Positions 1-7,729 of a stretch of DNA of 11,086 nt are shown here, piece after piece. The first letter of the stretch is position 1; every line of letters starts with the position of its first letter. Under the pieces are notes generated by a model. The model was not told the origin of the DNA and did no database searches. It saw nothing but the letters and a program-made list of their open reading frames with translations. The stretch covers positions 1-11,086 of the forward strand of contig JACNHM010000358.1 in assembly GCA_014383605.1 (NCBI GenBank). The letters are read 5' to 3'. The translations under genes were made by a program, and so were the position numbers. This DNA is from Chloroflexota bacterium (GTDB taxonomy: Bacteria > Chloroflexota > Anaerolineae > UBA3071).

Positions 1-11
1 CTGATCAGCTC

Positions 12-33
12 GCGCTGGACCTTAGTCCAGCGC
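12..33. repeat. 9-bp perfect hairpin
   Basis: GCGCTGGAC and GTCCAGCGC form a perfect 9-bp stem around a 4-nt loop (21-24). No T-run follows on either strand, so it does not look like an intrinsic terminator. If the leftward promoter near 170 is real, this would be a stem-loop in the leader RNA of a gene beyond the left edge. Confidence 0.6.
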
Positions 34-55
34 TCTGGAGCACCGTCAGCCAGCA

Positions 56-110
56 CCTGCGGTCGGGATAATGGATGGCGAGGAGTTGCACTCCGAGCCT
101 GCGGTCGGGA
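56..110. repeat. 13-bp direct repeat pair
   Basis: CCTGCGGTCGGGA occurs at 56-68 and again at 98-110, 42 bp apart. The second copy occupies the loop and the first three bases of the right arm of the neighbouring hairpin, so the two structures are interleaved. This could be a duplication left by slippage or by insertion of the hairpin. Confidence 0.7.
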
Positions 111-120
111 GTGCAACTCC
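82..120. repeat. 13-bp inverted repeat, TTGCAC-type hairpin
   Basis: GGAGTTGCACTCC (82-94) and GGAGTGCAACTCC (108-120) are exact reverse complements around a 13-nt loop. There is no adjoining T-run. The TTGCAC core is shared with the larger hairpin downstream of uvrB (8130-8164), so both may belong to one family of small interspersed palindromes. That relationship is an inference from the shared core only. Confidence 0.75.
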
Positions 121-122
121 CT

Positions 123-164
123 CCCATCTGGCAAGGCCCCCATCTGGCCTCTCTCCCATCTGGC
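123..164. repeat. Three CCCATCTGGC copies at 16-bp spacing
   Basis: CCCATCTGGC is present at 123-132, 139-148 and 155-164, each start exactly 16 bp after the last, with different 6-bp spacers. The array lies just downstream of the candidate leftward -10 element. It would therefore be in the first ~40 nt of that transcript, or could be a tandem protein-binding site. Confidence 0.7.
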
Positions 165-168
165 AGGT

Positions 169-177
169 ATTATACCA
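169..177 (-). promoter_or_regulatory. Candidate extended -10 promoter, leftward
   Basis: On the minus strand TGG is followed directly by a perfect TATAAT (174 down to 169), an extended -10 pattern. No good -35 is present at 16-18 bp. It lies just past the clpP terminator, where a promoter for a gene left of the window would be expected. GGTATTATACC (166-176) is also a perfect palindrome. Confidence 0.4.
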
Positions 178-262
178 CTCGTCGGCGAAATTGCATAATC
201 TCTCCGTCTGGTGGATGTGCGGCAGGGGTCTCTGGTGGTCTTGCGGTGCCTCGGTGGTGTTG

Positions 263-305
263 AAAAAGCACACCCCCTCCATCTCACTGAGAGGTGGAGG
301 GGGTG
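263..305 (-). terminator. Intrinsic terminator after clpP
   Basis: Bases 271-285 pair with 291-305 as a 15-bp GC-rich stem with one mismatch on the minus strand and a 5-nt loop. On the minus strand the stem is followed by TGC and five Ts (267-263). It lies about 120 nt past the clpP stop and would end the tig-clpP transcript. Confidence 0.85.
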
Positions 306-422
306 CAGCACACGGGGGCAAGGGTTGAGGGGGAGCGATCTGCCTCTGCTAAGGGCAAGCAGTCCGCCATCTCCCCCTGGACCATATTCGATCCAGCGGC
401 GAAGGTCCGCCTCGAAGAGAAG

Positions 423-1085
423 CTATTCTTCTCCGCTTTTGGCCTCTTTCCCTCTCTTGCTAGCTGTCTCTCCCCGCAGTTCCTCCATCGTCGCCACCGG
501 CTCGCCGAGAACCTCGTCAATGATGCCGTATTCCACGGCGCCCTTGGCGTCCATGAAGTAGTCGCGGTCGAAGTCCTTGGCGATGCGCTCGATGGGCTGG
601 CCCGTCTGTTTGGCCAGGAGCGTCTGCACCAGCCGCTGCATGCGCAGCAGCTCGTTGAGCTGGATCTCCACGTCGGGCGCGTAGCCCCGCGCCTGACCGC
701 CCGCGGGGTGCATGTGGATGGTGGTGTGCGGCAGGGCGTAGCGATGCCCTTTGCGTCCCGCCGACAGCAGCACTGTGCCCATGCTGGCCGTCCAGCCCAC
801 GGCGATGGTGGAGACCGGCGCTCGCAGAAGCTGCATAGTATCGTAGATGGCCAGGCCCGGGTAAATGTTGCCACCGGGCGAGTTGATGTACAGGCTGATC
901 TCTCGTTCCGGGTCTTCCCGGTCCAGGAAAAGGAGCTGGGCGACGATCAGGTTGGCGACCTGGTCGGTGATGGGCGTGCCCAGGAAGACGATGCGTTCCT
1001 TCAACAACAGCGAGTAGATGTCATAGGCTCGCTCGCCCCGCCCGGTGCTCTCGATAACCATCGGTATCAACGACTCTGCTCTCAT
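423..1085 (-). CDS. clpP: ATP-dependent Clp protease proteolytic subunit ClpP
   Basis: This 220-residue product is the serine peptidase subunit that forms the tetradecameric barrel degrading substrates unfolded by ClpX, ClpA or ClpC in the cytoplasm. The catalytic triad is S101 (in TASMG), H126 (in IHMHPAGG) and D175 (in DRDYF). Relative to E. coli ClpP the loop after the histidine (usually HQPLGG) is one residue shorter. The N-terminus ([13 protein letters not shown]) and the oligomer-core motif YINSPGG at 66-72 are typical. I chose the ATG at 1085 because GGAGG lies 6 nt upstream. A GTG at 1103 would overlap the tig stop by 4 bp and add six residues, but has less support. The gene follows tig by 14 bp, the classic tig-clpP order, but a terminator follows directly and no clpX is present. 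The last ~15 residues are charged and probably disordered. Confidence 0.97.
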   Translation of the reverse strand: MRAESLIPMVIESTGRGERAYDIYSLLLKERIVFLGTPITDQVANLIVAQLLFLDREDPEREISLYINSPGGNIYPGLAIYDTMQLLRAPVSTIAVGWTASMGTVLLSAGRKGHRYALPHTTIHMHPAGGQARGYAPDVEIQLNELLRMQRLVQTLLAKQTGQPIERIAKDFDRDYFMDAKGAVEYGIIDEVLGEPVATMEELRGETASKRGKEAKSGEE

Positions 1086-1091
1086 CTGAAA

Positions 1092-1096
1092 CCTCC
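1092..1096 (-). promoter_or_regulatory. clpP ribosome binding site
   Basis: GGAGG on the minus strand sits 6 nt before the ATG at 1085. It lies between the tig stop (1102-1100) and clpP, and it decides the clpP start in favour of 1085 over the GTG at 1103. Confidence 0.85.
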
Positions 1097-1099
1097 ACT

Positions 1100-2446
1100 T
1101 CACACGTTCGGTGTTTGGAGTTCGGAGTTCGGCGTTTGGTGTTCGGCGTCGAACTCCGAACCCCGAACCCCGAACTCTAATTCCCCTCTGGCAATGGTTA
1201 GCAGCCGCAGCAGCGCCTTGCGGGTCAGGAGGTCCTTGCGCAGCATCTGCCGCCCGTTGGGCGAATCGAACAGCCCCCGCACCCGCTCGGCGACGGCGTC
1301 TGGTTGGGCCGCCACGCGGCGCTCGATCTCCTCGTCCACGTCATCGTCTTTGACGGTCAGCTCCTCTTGTTCGACGAGCTTGCTCAGCGCCAGGCTGCGC
1401 TTCAGCCGCCGCTCCGCCTGGGGCCGCTGCTCCTCCCGATAGGCTTCCTTGCTCTTGCCGCTCACGCGCAGCCAGTCGTCCAGAGGCATCCCCTGCTGCC
1501 GCAGCAGCCGGTCGTGGTCTTCCAGCAGGTCATCGAGCTCTCCCTCCAGTATCAGCGGCGGGAATTCGATCCGTCCCTGCTCTACCAGGACATCCAGGAC
1601 CTTGCCCTCGTAGTCCGATTCCGCCTCGCGCTGCGCCCGCAGATTCTCTCGAACGGCCTCGCGCAGCGCCTCCAGCGTCTCATTTTCCTCGCCGACGGTC
1701 TGGGCGAACTCATCGTCCAGCGGCGGCAGTTCCCTGGCCTTCACGCCGTGCAGGGTGACCTCGAAGTGGACCGTTTCGCCGGCCCGGCTGGAGCCTTCGG
1801 CGTAGGCCAGGTCGAAGCTGTGGTTGTCCCCGGCCTTCAGGCCCAGCAAAGCATCATCGAACCCGGGCAGCGAGCCGCCGCTTTCCTCCCGCAGCACCCG
1901 CTCCCAGTTCTGGTGATTCATGATCTCTTCCTCGCCCACGCGGCCCACAATGTCCATGACCAGCATGTCCTCGTAGGCGGCAGCCCGATCCACCGGCGCC
2001 CACTCTACATGACGCTCCCGCAGTTGTTGCAGCGCCTCGTCTACCTCCTCGTCCAGCACGAGGATGGGGTCGGCCGCCACGCGCAGGGCGTGGTAGTCAC
2101 CCAACTCCACCCGCGGCGGCAGGGGCACGGTCACCTTGAAGGTGAGCGGGTCCCACTGCACCTCCTCCAGTGTGCCCTGGGCATAGGCTTCGACCTCTGC
2201 CTCTTTCAGCGCTTCCTCGTAGAGCTGCTGCCCGATGGCTTCAAAGGCCTCGGCGCGCAGATGGTCTTCTCCCACAGTGCGTACGACGATGGGGAAGGGT
2301 GCTTTCCCGGGACGGAAGCCGGGAATACGCAACCGTTTGGACAGGCGGCGGGCAGTCTGCTGCAGCGCTCGCTGTGCGCGTTCCTCTTCCACTTCCACCG
2401 TCAGCGCGACCTGACGATCCGGTAGTTCCTCGCTAGTGACTTTCAC
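1100..2446 (-). CDS. tig: Trigger factor, with repeat-encoded C-terminal tail
   Basis: This 448-residue ribosome-associated chaperone binds near the exit tunnel, shields nascent chains and has peptidyl-prolyl isomerase activity. The ribosome-binding signature GFRPGKAP is at 43-50. The FKBP-type PPIase domain spans about 158-238 and the helical chaperone domain about 245-422. The start is a GTG at 2446, giving the family-typical [13 protein letters not shown]-terminus, with AAGGGGAG 10 nt upstream. Reading further upstream gives only non-homologous residues and passes the promoter. The conserved helix ends around LLRLLTIAR. Residues 424-448 are encoded by the heptameric repeat and end in [11 protein letters not shown], which I do not recognise as part of the family. 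The gene is the first of a two-gene operon with clpP. Confidence 0.96.
   Translation of the reverse strand: MKVTSEELPDRQVALTVEVEEERAQRALQQTARRLSKRLRIPGFRPGKAPFPIVVRTVGEDHLRAEAFEAIGQQLYEEALKEAEVEAYAQGTLEEVQWDPLTFKVTVPLPPRVELGDYHALRVAADPILVLDEEVDEALQQLRERHVEWAPVDRAAAYEDMLVMDIVGRVGEEEIMNHQNWERVLREESGGSLPGFDDALLGLKAGDNHSFDLAYAEGSSRAGETVHFEVTLHGVKARELPPLDDEFAQTVGEENETLEALREAVRENLRAQREAESDYEGKVLDVLVEQGRIEFPPLILEGELDDLLEDHDRLLRQQGMPLDDWLRVSGKSKEAYREEQRPQAERRLKRSLALSKLVEQEELTVKDDDVDEEIERRVAAQPDAVAERVRGLFDSPNGRQMLRKDLLTRKALLRLLTIARGELEFGVRGSEFDAEHQTPNSELQTPNV
1106..1177. repeat. Heptameric GTTCGG repeat in inverted arrangement
   Basis: About six degenerate 7-bp units of GTTCGGN type (1106-1150) are followed by about four units in the opposite orientation (GAACTCC, GAACCCC, GAACCCC, GAACTCT; 1151-1178). 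The two halves can fold into a long imperfect hairpin. The whole element lies inside the 3' end of the tig reading frame, which runs through it and stops 4 bp beyond it. The composition is unlike the coding sequence around it. Similar GTTCGG-type simple repeats are familiar to me from intergenic regions of Chloroflexota genomes, which is recollection rather than a search. Confidence 0.8.
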
Positions 2447-2509
2447 GTCGTCTCTTCTCCCCTTCGATAGATATTGCTGTTTGAAGCGATCTGTTCCAGA
2501 CCGGCGAGG

Positions 2510-2530
2510 ATTATAGCACAACTCGGTCAA
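2510..2530 (-). promoter_or_regulatory. tig-clpP promoter
   Basis: On the minus strand TGC directly precedes a perfect TATAAT (2515 down to 2510), an extended -10. A TTGACC lies only 9 bp upstream (2530-2525), too close to serve as a normal -35, so activity probably rests on the extended -10. The predicted start near 2503 leaves a leader of about 57 nt before the GTG. Confidence 0.65.
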
Positions 2531-2635
2531 AGGGGCTATTTTGCCGCCGCAGAATTCGCGACGGGATTCTGGCGACCCTTTGCACCCTACATCTCTACAT
2601 CTTGGAGAGATCCGCACTCAACCACAAGGTGTGGA

Positions 2636-2697
2636 TTCGTAGTAGCGACTTCAGTCGCTTTTTCCCCGCACCGAAGGATTGAAGTCGTCACTACGAG
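2636..2697. repeat. Imperfect palindromic intergenic repeat (CGTAGTAGCGACTTCAGTCGC type)
   Basis: Bases 2636-2656 and 2677-2697 are 21-nt inverted arms matching at 17 positions, separated by 20 nt. Inside the left arm GCGACT-TC-AGTCGC (2645-2658) is itself a small perfect hairpin. A further short hairpin, CCACA-AGG-TGTGG, lies at 2622-2634. The element lies between the subunit A terminator and the tig promoter and codes for nothing visible. I associate this motif with dispersed repeats in Chloroflexota, from memory only. Confidence 0.75.
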
Positions 2698-2698
2698 C

Positions 2699-2729
2699 AA
2701 AAACGCTCCTCCCCCGCAGGGGAGGAGCG
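2699..2729 (-). terminator. Intrinsic terminator of the topoisomerase operon
   Basis: A perfect 11-bp GC-rich stem (2704-2714 with 2719-2729) has a 4-nt loop and is followed on the minus strand by five Ts (2703-2699). It lies 25 bp past the subunit A stop codon. Confidence 0.93.
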
Positions 2730-2754
2730 CGAAAGAGGTGAGGAACACAGACAA

Positions 2755-5187
2755 TTACAGCACGGCGACTGCGGCCACGTCGTCCAACTCGACCAGCTTT
2801 TTGCCGCGATTGGCGCGGTTCGTCTCTGGCACGTCGGCCAAGCGCTGCCGCTTGCCGTCGGCAGAAATCAAGTCCACCGATCCCTTCAATGGCCCGGCGC
2901 CCACCGCCACCAGCGGCCCGGTCGCCTGGGTCTGGTTGAGCAGCAACGTGCCCTGACCGGCCCGACCTTTCACCGGAAACTCCTTCAACGGCATTCGCTT
3001 GACGTAGCCCTTCTTGCTGACCACGACCACGCCCAGATCGGCCTGGGGATCACTGACCACCGCGCCGCTCAGCAACCGATCTCCCTTGCGCACCTTGATG
3101 CCCGCCACGCCCCTGGCCGAGGGGGTGGCCTGGGGGTTGACTGTGCTGGCGGCGAAACGGATGGCTCTACCGCTGCCGAAGAACATGACCTGGGCTTGCT
3201 CGCCGCCGACGCCAGCGAAGAGCACCCCGTCATCTTTCCCGGCCAGCCCGATCACCGTGGCCCAGGAGGCCTCGGCGGTGGCCCTGACGTCCTCGGCTGT
3301 GACCCGCTTGACCTGGCCCTGGCGTGTGCCCAGCACCAGGCAGCACTGGCCGGAAAGGATGCCCAGTCCGACGACCTGCTCGCCTTTGCTCAGCCCCAAT
3401 TCCTCAAAACTGGCCGATCGCGGCAACCGGCCCACCGTCCCCCACCAGGCCCGTCCCCGGTCGGAGATCAGCACGACGGTATCCTGCGGTTCGCTTTGCA
3501 GATACAAGAGGTGGGCTTCCACGGCTCGGCTGGTCGTCCCCGGCCGCACACGGTAGCCGAAACGGCTGACATCGTGTCGTTGCACGCCCTGGCTGGTGAC
3601 CACGATCATCTGCGGTTCTTCGGGCACGGCCAGGTCGGCCTCGGTCACAATGCTGTCTTGGGGCTTTTCGTCGGTCAGGATCACCGTCCGGCGCGGTTCA
3701 GCGAACTTCTCCTTGATCGCCTGCGTCTCCTCGACCATGACCTCCAACCGGCGGGCCTGCGAGCGTAGCAACCCCTGCAGATACTTGATGCGGGCCTTGA
3801 GTTCCTTTTCCTCGTCGGCCAGCTTGCGGCGCTCCAGGGCCGCCAGCCGTCGTAACTGCATGGCCATGATGGCCTGGGCCTGAAGTTGTGTGAACTTGAA
3901 GGAGCTGATGAGGTTTCTTTCCGCCGTCTCGGCGGTGCGGCTGCGGCGGATGGTATCAATGACCTCGTCAATGACGTCCAGCGCTTTCAGCACGCCCTCG
4001 ACGATGTGCAGCCGAGCTTCGCGTTTCGCCAACTCGTAGCGGCTGCGGCGCACGATGACGTTCAGGCGGTGCTCGACGAAATGGACCAGCATCTCCCGCA
4101 GGCTCAGTCTTTGCGGGCGCACGATGGTCTCGCCGTTGACCTGCTCGGCAACCAAGGCCAGAGCATTGACTCCGAAGGTCTCCCGCAGTTGGCTGTGGCT
4201 GAGGAGGCTCTCCAGCACCTCGCGGGGATCGGCCACGCGGCTGACCTCGATGATGGCCCGCATGCCCTCGTGGTCCGATTCGTCGCGCAGATCGGTGACG
4301 CCGCTGATCCTGCCGTCACGCACCTCGCGGGCGATGCGCTCCAGCACGGTGGACTTCTGCACGGCGTAGGGCAGTTCGGTGACCACGATGTTGACCTTGC
4401 CGCCGCCGATGTCTTCCATGTCCATCCGCGCCTGGGTGATGATGCGGCTCCGTCCGGTCTCGTAGGCGGCGCGGATGGTGTCCATCTTCTCTTCGCCTGA
4501 AGGGTCGTCCCGATAGCGGTAGATCACGCCGCCGGTGGGGAAGTCGGGGCCGGGAATGATCTTCATCAGCTCGTCCACGCTGATCTTATCCCGCTGTCGC
4601 CAGCGTTCGGCCACGTAGACCACGGCATCGCACACCTCGCCCAGATTGTGCGGGGGGATGTTGGTGGCCATGCCCACGGCAATGCCCATGGCGCCATTGA
4701 TCAACAAGTTGGGCAAGGCGGCCGGCAGGATGATGGGCTCCTGCAGGCTGCCGTCGAAGTTGTCCGCGAAGTCCACGGTGTCCTGGTCAATGTCCAGGAG
4801 CATGTGGCTGGCGATCTCGGCCAGCCGCGCTTCCGTGTAGCGCATGGCCGCCGGGCTGTCGCCGTCAATGCTGCCGAAGTTGCCCTGGCCATCCACCAAA
4901 GGCTGGCCCATGGCGAAGTCCTGCCCCATGCGGATCATGGCCATGTAGACCGATTGATCGCCGTGCGGATGGTACTTGCCCAAGCACTCACCGACCACGC
5001 GGGCCGATTTGCGGTGCGGCCGGTCGTGGCGCAGCCCCATGTCGTGCATGGCGTAGAGGATACGCCGCTGCACCGGCTTGAGCCCATCCTCCACGCGGGG
5101 CAGCGCGCGCTCGGTGATCGTCTCCACGGCGTACTGAAAGTACGCCTGCTCCAGATCTGTGGTCAGGGAGATCGTCTCAGTCAGCAT
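2755..5187 (-). CDS. parC: Type IIA DNA topoisomerase subunit A (ParC/GyrA family)
   Basis: This 810-residue protein is the DNA cleavage-religation subunit of a gyrase or topoisomerase IV. The catalytic tyrosine is Y117, with R116 before it, in [10 protein letters not shown]. The winged-helix region carries GKYHPHGD at 70-77. The C-terminus after about residue 520 shows five or six beta-pinwheel blade repeats. The blade-1 region lacks a recognisable GyrA box (QRRGGRG), and the N-terminus has GLKPVQRRI where GyrA usually has GLKPVHRR. Both favour ParC-like over true GyrA, though activity cannot be read from sequence. Residues equivalent to E. coli GyrA S83 and D87 are Q78 and M82, so the usual quinolone-contact pair is missing. 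The start ATG at 5187 overlaps the subunit B stop by 11 bp, indicating translational coupling. The name gyrA is the alternative. Confidence 0.93.
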   Translation of the reverse strand: MLTETISLTTDLEQAYFQYAVETITERALPRVEDGLKPVQRRILYAMHDMGLRHDRPHRKSARVVGECLGKYHPHGDQSVYMAMIRMGQDFAMGQPLVDGQGNFGSIDGDSPAAMRYTEARLAEIASHMLLDIDQDTVDFADNFDGSLQEPIILPAALPNLLINGAMGIAVGMATNIPPHNLGEVCDAVVYVAERWRQRDKISVDELMKIIPGPDFPTGGVIYRYRDDPSGEEKMDTIRAAYETGRSRIITQARMDMEDIGGGKVNIVVTELPYAVQKSTVLERIAREVRDGRISGVTDLRDESDHEGMRAIIEVSRVADPREVLESLLSHSQLRETFGVNALALVAEQVNGETIVRPQRLSLREMLVHFVEHRLNVIVRRSRYELAKREARLHIVEGVLKALDVIDEVIDTIRRSRTAETAERNLISSFKFTQLQAQAIMAMQLRRLAALERRKLADEEKELKARIKYLQGLLRSQARRLEVMVEETQAIKEKFAEPRRTVILTDEKPQDSIVTEADLAVPEEPQMIVVTSQGVQRHDVSRFGYRVRPGTTSRAVEAHLLYLQSEPQDTVVLISDRGRAWWGTVGRLPRSASFEELGLSKGEQVVGLGILSGQCCLVLGTRQGQVKRVTAEDVRATAEASWATVIGLAGKDDGVLFAGVGGEQAQVMFFGSGRAIRFAASTVNPQATPSARGVAGIKVRKGDRLLSGAVVSDPQADLGVVVVSKKGYVKRMPLKEFPVKGRAGQGTLLLNQTQATGPLVAVGAGPLKGSVDLISADGKRQRLADVPETNRANRGKKLVELDDVAAVAVL

Positions 5188-7222
5188 TCTCTGTTACCTC
5201 TTCCACTTCTTCCCCGTTCCCGTTTTCACCGGCATCTTCTTGGCTCCAGCGTTCCAGCAGCCAGGTTCGGCGATGACGGGCCGATTTGCCCATCAGCGTG
5301 CTGATGAGCTGATTGGCGTGGTGGACGTCCTCCACCGTCACCCGCCGCAGGCTGCCGGTGAAGGGGCCGCCGTCGTCTACCTGAAAGACCGTTTCGCGCA
5401 GTTGTTCGGGGTTCATCTCGCCCAAACCCTTGTAGCGTTGGCTGGTCGTACCATTGGAGCCCCACTTCTCCAGGACGGCGTCCCGCTCCCGGTCTGAGTA
5501 AACGTAACGGGCTTGTTTGCCCTTGCGCAGCAGGTACAGCGGCGCCACGGCCACGTAGAGCCGGCCAGACTCGATCATGGGGCGCATGTAGCGCCAGAAC
5601 AGGGTGTAGAGCAGGGTGCGGATATGGTCGCCGTCCACGTCGGCATCCACCAGGATGGCCACGCCGCCGTAGCGCATGTCCTCAACGCTGAAATCGCTGC
5701 CCACGCCACCGCCGACGGCGGCGATGACGGCCCTGATCTCGTTGTTGCTCAGCAAGCGGGTCAGCTTGACCCCTTCCACGTTGAGGGGCTTGCCCCGCAG
5801 CGGCAGGATGGCGTGGTAGCGCCGGTCGCGGGCCATCTTGCACGAACCGCCGGCGCTGTCGCCCTCGACGATGTAGAGCACCGTCTGCTCCGTGGGCGTG
5901 CCTTTGCTCACGTCGGCCAGCTTGCCGGGCAGGCCTGAATCGGTGGCGTCCAACACGCTGCGGCGGATGACCAGGGAGCGGGCCTTGCTGGCTGCCACTC
6001 GCGCCTGGGCCGCGGCCTGCGCTTGCTGGACGATAGTCTTGCCCAGGGAGATCTTCTTGCGCAGTTGCTCCAGCAACCCCTCGTAGACGATGCTGTGGAC
6101 GATGCCCTGCACGCTGTCGCTGGCCAACTGCGTCTTGGTCTGGCTGGTGAAGTGGGGGTCTTGCATGGAGAGCTTGAGCACGGCCGTCAGCCCGGCCAGG
6201 GTGTCGCTGCCGCGGATGCTGGCTTCGCCTTTGTCTTTGCCCAGCTTCTTCTCCGACGCGAACTGGTTGATGGCTTTGGTGACGGCGCTCTTGAAACCGG
6301 CCACGTGCTTGCCGCCGTCGGAGGTGGGAATGGTGTTGACGAAGCTGACGATCTCGCTGTCGTCCACGCTGGTGTGCCACTGGAACACGGCCTCCACGGC
6401 CACCCCGTCCTGTTCTCCGGTGACCTCCATGGGCGTGCGGTGGATGGGCCGGCGTGCCTCGTTGAGCCATTTCACGTACTCGACCAGGCCGCCGTCGTAG
6501 CGGAAACGCTTCTGGCGGGTCTTCTTGCGGCGCTGATCGGTGAATTCCACGGTCACCCCCGGCAGGAGAAAGGCGATGACCTGCAAGCGCCGAGCCATGG
6601 CATCGAAGTCGAAGTCGGTGGTGTCCATGAAACGGGAGCTGGGCTTGAGGGTGATCTGGGTGCCGGTGCCCAGCTTCTTGTCGGCATGGGCCTTGATGGC
6701 CGTGGCTTCGCCTTTCTGACCGACCTCGGCAAGGGGCATCTGGCTGTGCGGGTCCAGAATGTGAACAGGGGCGACAGGCAGGCCATTTTCGTGGCGCTGG
6801 AAGTAGATCACGCCATCGCGGCGCACCCGCACCTCCAACCACTCCGACAGGGCGTTGGTGGCCTTGATGCCCACGCCGTGCAGGCCGCCGCTGGTCGAAT
6901 AGCTGCCCTCCTTGAACTTGCCGCCGCTGTGCAACTCGGTGAAGACCAGTTCCAGCGTAGACCGCCCTTTTTCGGCGTGCATCCCGGTGGGAATGCCGCG
7001 CCCGTCGTCGGTGATGGTGAGCGAGCCGTCGGGGTGGATGTTCACGCCGATGTTCGTGCAAGCCCCGGCCAGGGCCTCGTCCACGGCGTTGTCAATCAGC
7101 TCGTAGACCAGGTGGTGCAGGGCGTCCAGGCCCGTGCCACCGACGTACATGCCCGGCCGGCGCTGGATGTTCTCTGGATAGTCCAGAACCTGGATATCTT
7201 TGGTGTCGTATGCTGTAACCAT
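5177..7222 (-). CDS. parE: Type IIA DNA topoisomerase subunit B (ParE/GyrB family)
   Basis: This 681-residue ATPase subunit pairs with the downstream subunit A to drive strand passage. The GHKL ATPase domain shows E41 and N45 in [17 protein letters not shown] at 72-78 and the glycine-rich lid SGGLHGVG at 111-118. A transducer domain follows. The TOPRIM domain has EGDSAGGS (453-460) and the metal-binding DADVD (526-530). [14 protein letters not shown] at 595-608 is the conserved C-terminal motif. At 681 residues it lacks the large insertion of proteobacterial GyrB. The N-terminal [18 protein letters not shown] is divergent from the usual LEGLEAVRKRPGMY. The ATG at 7222 has AGGAG 6 nt upstream and lies inside the predicted transcript. 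A GTG at 7252 is at or upstream of the predicted transcription start and is rejected. GyrB versus ParE is decided only by the partner. Confidence 0.94.
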   Translation of the reverse strand: MVTAYDTKDIQVLDYPENIQRRPGMYVGGTGLDALHHLVYELIDNAVDEALAGACTNIGVNIHPDGSLTITDDGRGIPTGMHAEKGRSTLELVFTELHSGGKFKEGSYSTSGGLHGVGIKATNALSEWLEVRVRRDGVIYFQRHENGLPVAPVHILDPHSQMPLAEVGQKGEATAIKAHADKKLGTGTQITLKPSSRFMDTTDFDFDAMARRLQVIAFLLPGVTVEFTDQRRKKTRQKRFRYDGGLVEYVKWLNEARRPIHRTPMEVTGEQDGVAVEAVFQWHTSVDDSEIVSFVNTIPTSDGGKHVAGFKSAVTKAINQFASEKKLGKDKGEASIRGSDTLAGLTAVLKLSMQDPHFTSQTKTQLASDSVQGIVHSIVYEGLLEQLRKKISLGKTIVQQAQAAAQARVAASKARSLVIRRSVLDATDSGLPGKLADVSKGTPTEQTVLYIVEGDSAGGSCKMARDRRYHAILPLRGKPLNVEGVKLTRLLSNNEIRAVIAAVGGGVGSDFSVEDMRYGGVAILVDADVDGDHIRTLLYTLFWRYMRPMIESGRLYVAVAPLYLLRKGKQARYVYSDRERDAVLEKWGSNGTTSQRYKGLGEMNPEQLRETVFQVDDGGPFTGSLRRVTVEDVHHANQLISTLMGKSARHRRTWLLERWSQEDAGENGNGEEVEEVTENAD

Positions 7223-7256
7223 GGTCGTCTCCTGAGGGCCGAATCGCTCCACGCTA

Positions 7257-7285
7257 ATGATAGCACAGATGTTCTATTTTGTCAA
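7257..7285 (-). promoter_or_regulatory. Promoter of the topoisomerase operon
   Basis: On the minus strand TTGACA (7285-7280), a 17-bp spacer ending in TGC, and TATCAT (7262-7257) form a near-consensus sigma-70 promoter. The predicted start near 7250 leaves a leader of about 28 nt. The -35 lies inside the last codons of vapC. Confidence 0.88.
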
Positions 7286-7729
7286 ATCTCGATCAACACC
7301 GCGTGCGCCCTGGCGCGGCCACACGCGGAAGCCCATAACGCTGAAGTCCTCATCAAAGGCGAACACGTCTTGGCTGTCCAGCCGCCGCGCAATGACGAAA
7401 CTGGTGCAGTCCTGGAATGAGAAGAGCTGGTCATCGTAGCGCTCGAAGAGGTCCCACGCTTCAGCGGCGATTTCCTCGTCCACCCAGACGACCCGTAGAA
7501 ACCCTTGCTGTTGCGCCATCTCGATCATGCCATGGAATCGAACAGCGTCGCGGTGACCTGTCGTGTAGCGCAGTCGGGTGTACGTCTCGGTCAAGAGGTC
7601 GCTGGATGTGACCAACGATGCCTTGCGCTTGATGGATCCCAGGTAGTAATGCTTGGCCACCCGATGGTACGTATCGGTGTTATCCACAACAGCTAGCCAG
7701 GCGCTGGTGTCCACAAAGAGCGTTTTCAA
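7274..7729 (-). CDS. vapC: PIN-domain toxin, VapC-like ribonuclease
   Basis: This 151-residue PIN-domain protein is a predicted Mg-dependent endoribonuclease, the toxin of a type II toxin-antitoxin pair. Acidic residues expected in the active site are D7 (LFVDTSAW), E48 (LTETYTRL), D107 (FQDCTS) and D126 or D128 (FDEDF). The pattern of first-strand Asp, helix Glu, then SxxDxxS-like and FDxDF motifs is typical. The start codon is TTG at 7729, sharing TTGA with the antitoxin stop (4-bp overlap), with AGGGA 6 nt upstream. The overlap implies coupled translation and a low toxin-to-antitoxin ratio. The target RNA cannot be inferred. The last residues (after ~138) overlap the next operon's -35 element. 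Confidence 0.9.
   Translation of the reverse strand: MKTLFVDTSAWLAVVDNTDTYHRVAKHYYLGSIKRKASLVTSSDLLTETYTRLRYTTGHRDAVRFHGMIEMAQQQGFLRVVWVDEEIAAEAWDLFERYDDQLFSFQDCTSFVIARRLDSQDVFAFDEDFSVMGFRVWPRQGARGVDRDLTK

Larger units (their letters stand above)
1..422. other. Gene-free left end
   Basis: No convincing coding sequence is visible here. The open frames are short, rich in Pro/Ser/Arg and run through hairpins and repeats. The stretch holds, from right to left, an unremarkable spacer after clpP (306-422), the clpP terminator, a candidate leftward promoter, three spaced repeats and two hairpins, each listed separately. No tRNA, rRNA or riboswitch family was recognised. Confidence 0.6.

Noticed and set aside
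123..164. CRISPR-like array
   Set aside because: The three repeats are only 10 bp with 6-bp spacers, far below CRISPR dimensions, and no cas gene is present.
46..321. 91-codon minus-strand frame at the left end
   Set aside because: It runs through the clpP terminator, the 16-bp repeats and the hairpin; no ribosome site or family resemblance supports it.
294..1442. 382-codon plus-strand frame over clpP and the end of tig
   Set aside because: It is antisense to conserved genes and becomes Ser/Arg-rich low complexity; it has no domain of its own.
2525..2530. TTGACC as the -35 of the tig promoter
   Set aside because: The distance to TATAAT is only 9 bp, well short of the 16-18 bp needed; the extended -10 is the more likely determinant.
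2645..2663. Possible plus-strand terminator: GCGACT-TC-AGTCGC followed by five Ts
   Set aside because: The stem is only 6 bp with a 2-nt loop, and no plus-strand gene precedes it. It is better explained as part of the larger palindromic repeat.
5682..7061. 459-codon minus-strand frame inside the subunit B gene
   Set aside because: It is a shifted frame of a well-conserved gene; its His/Arg/Gln-rich product looks like frame-shift noise.
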